The notes under the pieces: model-generated
Database searches by the model: none
What the model saw: the letters and a program-made list of their open reading frames with translations, nothing else
What the model was told of the DNA's origin: nothing
Shown here: piece by piece, positions 1-5,616 of the stretch
Position numbering within the stretch: the first letter of the stretch is position 1
Layout: each line of letters starts with the position of its first letter
Position numbers and translations under genes: made by a program
Assembly (NCBI GenBank): GCA_027450125.1
Contig: DAIDKG010000161.1
Coordinates: 1-8,837, forward strand
Length of the DNA: 8,837 nucleotides
Origin: Bordetella sp.
Lineage (GTDB): Bacteria; Pseudomonadota; Gammaproteobacteria; Burkholderiales; Burkholderiaceae_B
Direction of reading: 5' to 3'

Positions 1-613
1 CGAGCAGATCGAGGTCGCGCTCGACCAGGGCGCTCTTGGTGACGAGCGTGAGCGGATGGCGGGTTTCGAGCATGAGCTCGAGCAGGCCGCGCGTCAGGCG
101 CCATTGCCGCTCGATAGGCTGGTAGATATCGGTAGCCGAACCCAGGTTGATGGGCGAGACGCGATGGCCGGGCTTGGCCAGTTCGGCGCGCAGCGCCGCG
201 ACGGCATTGACCTTGGCGGTCAGCTTGGTTTCGAAATCGAGCCCGGGCGAATACCCCAGATAGGCATGCGTCGGGCGTGCGTAACAGTAGGCGCAACCGT
301 GCTCGCAGCCCCGGTAGGGGTTGACCGCCAGCTCGAAGGGAATGTCGGGGGAATCATTGCGGGAGAGCAGTGTGCGGACCTGCTCGGGGCGCACCTGCGT
401 GGCGGGCGCCGGTGCGGTGTCGTCCGCCGTGCTGTCGTAATCGGTGGCAGGCTCGGCCGCCCACGCGTTTTCTAGCGGGTCGACGCGGGTATCCGACTGG
501 TAGCGGTGCCCCACATTAGTAACCGCACCCCGGCCGCGCAAGGCGGCGGGGGCGGTAGCCGGGGACCCAGAACCGGCGGAAACAGCGAAAGAGGAACGAT
601 CGATGTTTGCCAT
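1..613 (-). CDS. PA0069-family radical SAM protein (SplB/photolyase-like), 5' part, cut by window edge
   Basis: The frame is open from an ATG at 613-611 to the window edge, giving the first 204 residues; the 3' part lies outside. Residues 103-110 carry the radical SAM cluster motif C-x3-C-x2-C (CEHGCAYC), which binds the 4Fe-4S cluster that cleaves S-adenosylmethionine. It is followed by YARPTHAYLG, typical of the COG1533 group that includes spore photoproduct lyase relatives. The RGRGAV segment (residues 26-31) and the NPYRGCEHG block match my memory of the PA0069 family. The first 25 residues are Ser/Ala/Pro-rich and look like a variable leader. The family's reaction is not established; a DNA-damage role is inferred from the LexA box directly upstream. 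The ATG is one base from that box, leaving no room for a Shine-Dalgarno sequence. Either the mRNA is leaderless or translation starts further in, for example at the GTG of codon 34. Family call firm; start uncertain. Confidence 0.88.
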   Translation of the reverse strand, partial: MANIDRSSFAVSAGSGSPATAPAALRGRGAVTNVGHRYQSDTRVDPLENAWAAEPATDYDSTADDTAPAPATQVRPEQVRTLLSRNDSPDIPFELAVNPYRGCEHGCAYCYARPTHAYLGYSPGLDFETKLTAKVNAVAALRAELAKPGHRVSPINLGSATDIYQPIERQWRLTRGLLELMLETRHPLTLVTKSALVERDLDLL

Positions 614-614
614 G

Positions 615-642
615 AAAGTACTGTATAAAAAAACAGTACTTT
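615..642. promoter_or_regulatory. LexA (SOS) box, extended perfect dyad
   Basis: The core at 621-636 reads CTGT-ATAAAAAA-ACAG, an exact match to the CTGT-N8-ACAG consensus used by LexA in gamma- and betaproteobacteria. The symmetry continues outward without mismatch to 10-bp arms (615-624 and 633-642) around an 8-bp AT-only spacer. The dyad ends one base before the ATG of the radical SAM gene and covers its -10 region, so bound LexA would block transcription. DNA damage (RecA-stimulated LexA self-cleavage) would relieve this. From memory, PA0069 belongs to the small LexA regulon of Pseudomonas aeruginosa, which fits. No rightward gene is available for the box to control. Confidence 0.9.
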
Positions 643-648
643 TTGCAA
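622..648 (-). promoter_or_regulatory. Putative sigma-70 promoter of the radical SAM gene, overlapped by the LexA box
   Basis: On the minus strand a TATACA hexamer (627-622) lies inside the LexA dyad. A TTGCAA hexamer (648-643; 4 of 6 matches to TTGACA) sits 15 bases upstream of it, a slightly short spacer. Eight bases separate the -10 hexamer from the ATG at 613, so a start at the usual distance falls on or within about two bases of the start codon. This predicts a leaderless or near-leaderless mRNA. The -10 is convincing by position; the -35 is weak. Confidence 0.55.
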
Positions 649-889
649 GCAGTCCATCGCCCTCAAATCGACGAACTCAATTTACTCCAAGAAAAGCCGG
701 CTGGAGAACTATCGATTTCGTCTGATGAAAAAACCTTCAAAAATAACTATAACCTATTGTTTTTAAATAATTTATCAACAAAGCAACAGAGCAGAAATTT
801 ATTCATTGACCCGGGTCGGCCATTGCTGTTATCGGCTTATTGACTGCCCCTGTGCCGGTCGCGCACGCGGGTCGGGCACCAACGCGAGA

Positions 890-2539
890 TCACTGCGGCA
901 GCTTGCCTTTCGGAATCCCCAGATGCCTGAGCGGCGCCACGGGTTGCTGCAGCTGGTCGAACGTGCACTGCACCGCATTGTTGAAAGACACCACCACGAT
1001 GGAACCCACCACGTAAAGCTTGTAGTTGGACGTGATGCGCACCGGCGGGTTGTCGCACTGGTGGCTGACGGCCTGGCTCAGGCTGCCCGGCAGCGTGTCC
1101 AGGGTTTCGCGCATGCGGTATTGCCCCAGCAGATCACGCACCCAACCCCAACCCGAGGTGAGATAGATGGGCACCAGGCGCCGCAGGAAGGGATACTTCT
1201 TCATTGTCAGGTTGAGCACCGGAGGATATCCGGCCGTGCCGTTCAGGACATAGTGCTCCAGGTCGACGCCGCGCGCCGCATAGCGCTGGTTGATGTTGAC
1301 GAAGTCGTCCGCCAGGCTGGCGCTGATGCGGTGTTCATAGCTGTTCTGCGCGCGCATGGCGTAGCCGTAGACTGCCGCCAGAAGCAGCATGCTGTAGGCC
1401 GGCAAACCCAGAAGCGTCCACAGGCCGTAGCGCCGCAGGCCAGGCCAGGGCACGGCTTCCTGCCACAGCACGCACAGCAGCACCAGGCAGGCCGAGATCA
1501 GTGCCCCGATGCCCACCAGGATGCGCGGCTCGATGACGGCCTCACTGAGCAGGAGCAAGGGGCCCAGGGAACTGAGGACCAGCGCCATCGGAATGACCGG
1601 CGCCAGAAGCACCAGGCCGACGCGCCCGGCCAGGCCGCAGCGCCGCCAGGAACGGACCGCATAGCGCAGCCCGAACAGCAGGGCGATGACCAGGCCCAGC
1701 GCCAGCGCAGCCCTCAAGGGCCAGGAGCCGGTCTCGCTCAAGCCCTCGCGTATCAACTCCCAATAGCTCAGCACGTTGTCCGACAGCGCCGACCACTGCC
1801 CAGGACGCAGCAAGGCGGCGTGGTAGCTGGCGTAGACATTGTGCAGGACCACGTCGGCGATGATCTTGTACGGAATCATCGCCGCCACCGCCCGCGCCAG
1901 GCGGCCCAGAGCCTGGCGCGCGAGGGTGCCTGGCGTGGCGTCGCGCCACATCAGATAGAGGAACTCCAACACGCCGAAGACCAGGAATGCATTGAGCGAC
2001 GGCTGGTACAGGCACAGCGTTCCTAGCAGGCAGAGCGCGCCCCACCCCATCCTGCGCCCATGCCACGGCGTCTCGCAGATCGCCGCGACGGCCAGAGTCA
2101 GGGCCAGCACCATGGTGAGCACGTCGAACTTGTACGACAGGTTCTCCAGGAAGAAGGGGCTGGCGCCCAGCGGAAAGGCAGCCAGCATGGCCGTCGCGGT
2201 ATCGCGGATCCCGAACTTGCGCGCCACCAGCATGGCGCACCAGGAAAGAAGCAGTACGGCCAGGATCTGCGGCAGAGGCGTCAGATCGGTCAAGGGCGTG
2301 CCCATGTTGAGCGACTGCATGACCAAAGTGGTCAGCGGCCGGCCATCGCCCGTCCAGCCCGTGTAGCCGCTGTGCACGCGCCCCAGGTCGTCGACGTAGA
2401 GGCGGTCGGCATGCATGATGCAGTAGGCGACGATGCCGTTCAGGATCAGGGCAGCCTTGAAGACCGGCTTGTTCCAGCGCGGGACATCAGGATGCTGCAT
2501 GGCGCTTTGCGCCGGCGAGATATTCATTGCGGGTTGCAT
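890..2539 (-). CDS. GtrII-like glucosyltransferase domain membrane protein (549 aa)
   Basis: The product is a polytopic inner-membrane protein with about ten hydrophobic segments, the clearest near residues 90-106, 141-154, 166-197, 275-292, 305-330, 338-358 and 371-392. The N-terminal loop has the acidic pair YVDDLGR (Asp50-Asp51) followed by GWTGDGRPL (61-69). Further on are ENLSYKFD (132-139) and LYQPS (177-181), all typical of the GtrII family (Glucos_trans_II). GtrII enzymes move glucose from undecaprenyl-phosphate glucose onto O-antigen or another surface glycan on the outer face of the membrane. The soluble C-terminal part (about 400-549) contains KYPFLRRLVPIYL, also family-like. No gtrA flippase or gtrB glucosyl-lipid synthase is nearby, so donor and acceptor are unknown. 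The start at 2539 has only a weak ribosome-binding site; Met5 and Met14 are alternatives. A terminator upstream separates it from the peroxiredoxin gene. Family likely; substrate unknown. Confidence 0.85.
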   Translation of the reverse strand: MQPAMNISPAQSAMQHPDVPRWNKPVFKAALILNGIVAYCIMHADRLYVDDLGRVHSGYTGWTGDGRPLTTLVMQSLNMGTPLTDLTPLPQILAVLLLSWCAMLVARKFGIRDTATAMLAAFPLGASPFFLENLSYKFDVLTMVLALTLAVAAICETPWHGRRMGWGALCLLGTLCLYQPSLNAFLVFGVLEFLYLMWRDATPGTLARQALGRLARAVAAMIPYKIIADVVLHNVYASYHAALLRPGQWSALSDNVLSYWELIREGLSETGSWPLRAALALGLVIALLFGLRYAVRSWRRCGLAGRVGLVLLAPVIPMALVLSSLGPLLLLSEAVIEPRILVGIGALISACLVLLCVLWQEAVPWPGLRRYGLWTLLGLPAYSMLLLAAVYGYAMRAQNSYEHRISASLADDFVNINQRYAARGVDLEHYVLNGTAGYPPVLNLTMKKYPFLRRLVPIYLTSGWGWVRDLLGQYRMRETLDTLPGSLSQAVSHQCDNPPVRITSNYKLYVVGSIVVVSFNNAVQCTFDQLQQPVAPLRHLGIPKGKLPQ

Positions 2540-2570
2540 CTCATTTTCTGTTCGCGCAAGAGCATACCCG

Positions 2571-2603
2571 AATAGAAAAGGCCGGACGCTGGCGCGTCCG
2601 GCC
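2571..2603 (-). terminator. Rho-independent terminator of the peroxiredoxin gene
   Basis: A perfect 10-bp stem (2594-2603 with 2580-2589, GGCCGGACGC type) closes a 4-base loop. On the minus strand it is followed directly by TTTTCTATT. It starts about 30 bases after the peroxiredoxin stop codon. The T-run is only on the minus-strand side, so it ends leftward transcription before the glucosyltransferase gene. Confidence 0.92.
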
Positions 2604-2632
2604 CCTAATTCCGGCCGATCTGCGGCCCGGAG

Positions 2633-3274
2633 TCACTTGTTGGGCTGCGGCGTGATGCGCAGATAGGGCCGCACTGCCTTGTAGCCCTTGGGGAATTTTT
2701 CCTTGAGCACGGCCTCGTCCTTGAGCGAGGGCACGATGATCACGTCATCGCCGTCCTGCCAGTTCACCGGCGTGGCCACGCTGTGGCTGTCGGTCAGCTG
2801 CAGCGAGTCGATCACGCGCAGGATCTCGTTGAAATTGCGCCCCGTGCTGGCCGGATAGGTGATGATGAGCCGCACCTTCTTGGCCGGATCGATGATGAAC
2901 ACCGAGCGCACGGTGAGTGTGGCGCTGGCATTGGGATGGATCATGTCGTAGAGCTCGGACACCTTGCGGTCCTCGTCGGCCAGGATGGGAAACTTCACCG
3001 TGGTCGATTGCGTGTCGTTGATGTCGTGAATCCAGTCCTTGTGGGACTGGGCGCCATCCACCGACAAGGCCAGCACCTTGACATTGCGGCGGGCGAACTC
3101 GCCGGCGAGCTTGGCGGTATAGCCCAGCTCGGTGGTGCACACCGGCGTGAAGTCGGCGGGATGCGAGAACAGCACGCCCCAGCTGTTGCCCAGGTATTCG
3201 TAGAAGCGGATGGGGCCGATGGAAGATTGCTGTTCGAAATCGGGGGCGGTGTCGCCCAGGCGTAGCTGTGCCAT
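2633..3274 (-). CDS. 1-Cys peroxiredoxin, Prx6/LsfA type (213 aa)
   Basis: This is a cytoplasmic thiol peroxidase that reduces hydrogen peroxide and organic hydroperoxides. The active site PADFTPVCTTE (39-49) supplies Pro39, Thr43 and the peroxidatic Cys46; the conserved active-site Arg is Arg123 in LTVRSVF. Cys46 is the only cysteine, so there is no resolving cysteine and recycling needs an outside reductant. The long C-terminal part with TPVNWQDGDDVIIVPS and YLRITPQP marks the Prx6 subfamily rather than AhpC, and the sequence closely resembles what I recall of Pseudomonas LsfA. The length is normal. The start at 3274 has a good AGGAG (3286-3282) seven bases upstream. The gene is monocistronic: about 100 bases after the dehydrogenase stop, with its own terminator. 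The His and Asp of the phospholipase triad known in human PRDX6 appear replaced (Tyr25, Ala131). Function firm; regulator not visible. Confidence 0.96.
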   Translation of the reverse strand: MAQLRLGDTAPDFEQQSSIGPIRFYEYLGNSWGVLFSHPADFTPVCTTELGYTAKLAGEFARRNVKVLALSVDGAQSHKDWIHDINDTQSTTVKFPILADEDRKVSELYDMIHPNASATLTVRSVFIIDPAKKVRLIITYPASTGRNFNEILRVIDSLQLTDSHSVATPVNWQDGDDVIIVPSLKDEAVLKEKFPKGYKAVRPYLRITPQPNK

Positions 3275-3374
3275 GGAAGCTCTCCTGCGAGGTTATGGGG
3301 CCATGTCGGTCATTCTGGCACCAAAGCGGGACAGACAAAAATAGCCTGCCCGCATAATCATATGTGAGGCTGTC

Positions 3375-5210
3375 TTATGTGAGACTGGCTTTTTCCCATT
3401 GCGCGCCGCAGGCCTGGGCAACGGCGCCGCCGCGCACCGCGGCAGACAGGCCCAGCGCGCGCGGCAGGATATGCGCGGCATAGAACAGGCTGGTCGCCAG
3501 CTTGCGGCGGTGATAGGCATCGGTGGAGCCTGCGGCCAGGTGCCTGCGGCAGGCCAGGGCCGCGCGCGCCATTTGCCAGCCGCCATGCACTGTGCCCGCC
3601 AGCATCAGCAAGGGCACGCTGCCCGAATACACCGCCCTGACCTGCCCTGCGGCGTTCTGCACCACATAGGCCACGGCATCTTCGTAGGCGCAGACGGCCT
3701 GCTCGAAATTCAGGCGCAGCAGATCCAGCGCATCGCGGTCTCCGGCATCGGCCTTCTGCACCTCGGCTGCCACGAGCTTGAGCGTCTCGCGCATGGCGGC
3801 GATGCAGGCATGCGCCGCCGCGCCGCCGTCGCGCACGGTCTTGCGGCCTACGAAGTCGTTGGCCTGGATGGCCGTGGTGCCTTCGTAGATGGGCAGGATG
3901 CGGGCGTCGCGGTAATGCTGGGCCGCGCCGGTTTCTTCCATGAACCCCATGCCGCCGTGCACCTGGATGCCCAGCGAAGCTACCTCCACGGCCGCTTCGG
4001 TGGAAAAACCCTTGACCACGGGCACCAGGTACTCGTACAGGGCTTGCTGGCTCGCGCGCACGGCCGCGTCGGGATGGTGGGCGCCCAGGTCGTGAGCCGC
4101 CGCGGCCACGTAGGAGACGGATCGCGCCGCCTCGGTGAGGGCCTGCATGGTCAGCAGCATGCGCTGCACGTCGGGATGGTGCGCGATCGCCACCGGACCC
4201 GCCGAACCTTCCACCGCACGGCTCTGGATGCGCTGCAGGGCATAGTCGCGCGCATGCTGGTAAGCCCGCTCGGCCAGCGCAACGCCCTGCTGCCCGACTG
4301 CAAAGCGCGCCGCGTTCATCATGATGAACATGTATTCCAGGCCGCGTTTTTCCTCGCCAACCAGATAGGCCACGGCGCCCTCGCCCACTTCGCCCTTGCC
4401 TGAACCGTAGACCAGTTCGCAGGTGGGGCTGGCGTGTATGCCCAGCTTGTGTTCGAGCTTGGCGCACCAGACGTCGTTGCGCCTGCCCAGGCTGCCGTCG
4501 TCCTGGACCAGGAACTTGGGCACGATGAAAAGCGAGATGCCCTTCACACCCGGCGGCGCGTCCGGCGTGCGCGCCAGCACCAGGTGCACGATGTTCTCGG
4601 CCTGATCATGCTCGCCATAGGTAATGAAGATTTTCTGCCCATACAGCCGATAGGTGCCGTCGTCCTGGCGCACGGCGCGCGAAGCGATCAAGGCCAGGTC
4701 CGAACCGGCCTGCGGCTCGGTCAGGTTCATGGTGCCCGACCACTGGCCGCTGACCAGCTTGGGCAGGTAGCGCTGCTGCTGCGCCTGGCTGCCCACGGTC
4801 AGCAGCGCTTCGATCACCGCATCGGTCAGCATGGGACACAGCGTGAAGGCCAGGCTGGCTGATTGAAAGCTTTCATGCACCGGCGCCGCCACCAGCTTGG
4901 GCAGCCCCTGCCCACCCCACTGCGCGGGATGCGGCAGGCCTTGCCAGCCGCCCTCGCCGTACTGCGCATAAGCCTTCGCCCAGGCAGGCAGCACATGCAC
5001 CTGGCCGTCCCGCCAGACAGGCGGCTGGCGATCGCCCTGCGCGTTCAACGGCGCCACCACCTCCTGGACCAGGCGGGCGCTCTCTTCGAGTATTGCGTCG
5101 ACCAGGTCGGGGCCGACCTCTTGCTGATTCGGCAACCCGAGCACATCGGCCAGGCCAGCCAGCTCATTGAGCGTGAAACGTATGTCCTGCAGTGGAACCT
5201 GATAGGCCAA
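3375..5210 (-). CDS. Acyl-CoA dehydrogenase, long form with extra C-terminal domain (611 aa)
   Basis: This FAD enzyme catalyses alpha,beta-dehydrogenation of acyl-CoA and passes electrons to ETF. Domains in order: the short N-terminal extension of this subfamily (about 2-35), the alpha-helical N-terminal domain (40-158), the beta middle domain starting at the flavin-contacting MNLTEPQAGSD (161-171), and the C-terminal helical domain (about 283-455). QVHGGMGFMEE (416-426) is followed by IYEGTTAIQ, whose Glu443 is the likely catalytic base. A further helical domain (about 465-600) makes it about 200 residues longer than ordinary acyl-CoA dehydrogenases, as in DmdC-like members; chain-length preference cannot be read from the sequence. 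The start is TTG (5210-5208): an in-frame TAA lies at 5228-5226 with no ATG or GTG between, and GAGGAG sits six bases upstream. It follows the etfBA operon on the same strand but has its own promoter. Class firm; substrate unknown. Confidence 0.95.
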   Translation of the reverse strand: MAYQVPLQDIRFTLNELAGLADVLGLPNQQEVGPDLVDAILEESARLVQEVVAPLNAQGDRQPPVWRDGQVHVLPAWAKAYAQYGEGGWQGLPHPAQWGGQGLPKLVAAPVHESFQSASLAFTLCPMLTDAVIEALLTVGSQAQQQRYLPKLVSGQWSGTMNLTEPQAGSDLALIASRAVRQDDGTYRLYGQKIFITYGEHDQAENIVHLVLARTPDAPPGVKGISLFIVPKFLVQDDGSLGRRNDVWCAKLEHKLGIHASPTCELVYGSGKGEVGEGAVAYLVGEEKRGLEYMFIMMNAARFAVGQQGVALAERAYQHARDYALQRIQSRAVEGSAGPVAIAHHPDVQRMLLTMQALTEAARSVSYVAAAAHDLGAHHPDAAVRASQQALYEYLVPVVKGFSTEAAVEVASLGIQVHGGMGFMEETGAAQHYRDARILPIYEGTTAIQANDFVGRKTVRDGGAAAHACIAAMRETLKLVAAEVQKADAGDRDALDLLRLNFEQAVCAYEDAVAYVVQNAAGQVRAVYSGSVPLLMLAGTVHGGWQMARAALACRRHLAAGSTDAYHRRKLATSLFYAAHILPRALGLSAAVRGGAVAQACGAQWEKASLT

Positions 5211-5216
5211 GGCCGT

Positions 5217-5222
5217 CTCCTC
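5217..5222 (-). promoter_or_regulatory. Ribosome-binding site fixing the TTG start of the acyl-CoA dehydrogenase
   Basis: GAGGAG on the minus strand lies six bases before the TTG at 5210. It is the only strong Shine-Dalgarno sequence here, and the in-frame stop at 5228-5226 rules out an earlier start. Confidence 0.85.
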
Positions 5223-5235
5223 GATTTATGCAGTC

Positions 5236-5241
5236 ATTATA
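5236..5241 (-). promoter_or_regulatory. Perfect -10 box (TATAAT) of the acyl-CoA dehydrogenase promoter
   Basis: TATAAT on the minus strand lies 25 bases before the TTG start codon. Transcription would begin near 5229, giving a 5' leader of about 20 bases containing GAGGAG. The -35 region at a 16-18-base spacing matches poorly, which suggests dependence on an activator or on the flanking palindrome. Confidence 0.65.
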
Positions 5242-5263
5242 TTTCCGGTCCCATCGCGGCAGA

Positions 5264-5281
5264 CGCTGAAATATTTCGGCG
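5264..5281. promoter_or_regulatory. Operator-like 18-bp palindrome upstream of the acyl-CoA dehydrogenase promoter
   Basis: CGCTGAAAT-ATTTCGGCG is symmetric in 8 of 9 base pairs. It is centred about 43 bases upstream of the predicted transcription start and abuts the -35 region. Size and position suit a dimeric regulator. Fatty-acid and acyl-CoA genes are often under TetR- or GntR-family control, but the protein binding here is unknown and no regulator gene is in the window. Confidence 0.45.
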
Positions 5282-5526
5282 CATTCGTCGCCGGCAGGAA
5301 GGCCGCCGGCCTCGACAGGAGCGGCCTAGCTGCCCGCCGCCGGGCCATGCGGCCAGCGCTCGCACCGTTGACGGAGCGCGCGGTGCCCGAGGGTGCCTGC
5401 CCAGTGGTCAACGCCGTCGGCTATTGCAGGAAGAACGTATTTGCGGCCCGAATCAATGCGAATGCCATGCCGGTGAGTTCGAGCCGTGCGCCGCGCTCGA
5501 AGGCGTGGTCGCCAGAACGTCGTAAA

Positions 5527-5584
5527 GGCTGCCGGATTCCTGATCGCCGGATCGACCGAGACCGCCGGGTCAGGCCCGGCAGCC
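5527..5584. repeat. Long imperfect inverted repeat downstream of etfA
   Basis: GGCTGCCGG at 5527-5535 pairs with CCGGCAGCC at 5576-5584 (9 bp). After a small internal loop, CCTGA (5539-5543) pairs with TCAGG (5570-5574), and a CCGG/CCGG pairing is possible further in. The etfA transcript would enter it about 32 bases after the stop codon. Only three Ts follow, so it is a weak intrinsic terminator at best. It could instead be a 3'-end stabilising or rho-related structure. Confidence 0.55.
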
Positions 5585-5616
5585 TCGGGGCCGCGGCATG
5601 GCGCCGTCTCGCGGCC

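Larger units (their letters stand above)
614..889. other. Intergenic region with AT-rich island
   Basis: This gap lies between the glucosyltransferase stop (890) and the radical SAM start (613). Beyond the LexA box and promoter it holds an AT-rich core: by count about 26% GC over 711-800, against roughly 65% in neighbouring genes. A perfect 10-bp palindrome, GACCCGGGTC, sits at 808-817. I see no convincing terminator for the glucosyltransferase gene, no RNA gene and no credible small protein. Confidence 0.6.
5211..5616. other. 406-base gap between etfA and the acyl-CoA dehydrogenase gene
   Basis: The gap holds, from right to left, an imperfect inverted repeat after etfA (5527-5584), a GC-rich stretch (about 5290-5520) in which I recognise no gene, the operator-like palindrome (5264-5281), the TATAAT box and the ribosome-binding site. 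Short frames exist on both strands but lack ribosome-binding sites and resemble no family. An inverted repeat of GCCGGC (5290-5295 and 5305-5310) is probably a consequence of high GC. Confidence 0.6.

Noticed and set aside
643..843. 66-codon plus-strand frame across the AT-rich island
   Set aside because: It begins at a TTG without a Shine-Dalgarno sequence, within the promoter of the divergent radical SAM gene, and its translation resembles no family. It is probably open by chance.
806..2026. Long open frame on the plus strand (about 400 codons)
   Set aside because: It is antisense to the GtrII-like gene, whose frame encodes clear membrane segments and family motifs. Its own translation is Arg/Gln/His-rich, as expected from the reverse of a GC-rich gene.
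2540..2570. TATGCT as -10 of a glucosyltransferase promoter
   Set aside because: The matching -35 would fall in the terminator stem and does not resemble the consensus, so the promoter is left unassigned.
3290..3360. Possible peroxide-responsive (OxyR-type) site upstream of the peroxiredoxin gene
   Set aside because: The region is AT-richer and could hold a promoter, but I could not find a spaced repeat matching an OxyR pattern or a convincing -35/-10 pair.
5226..5411. 61-codon minus-strand frame just upstream of the acyl-CoA dehydrogenase
   Set aside because: It would span the predicted promoter and operator. It has no recognisable motif and ends at the stop codon that defines the dehydrogenase start.
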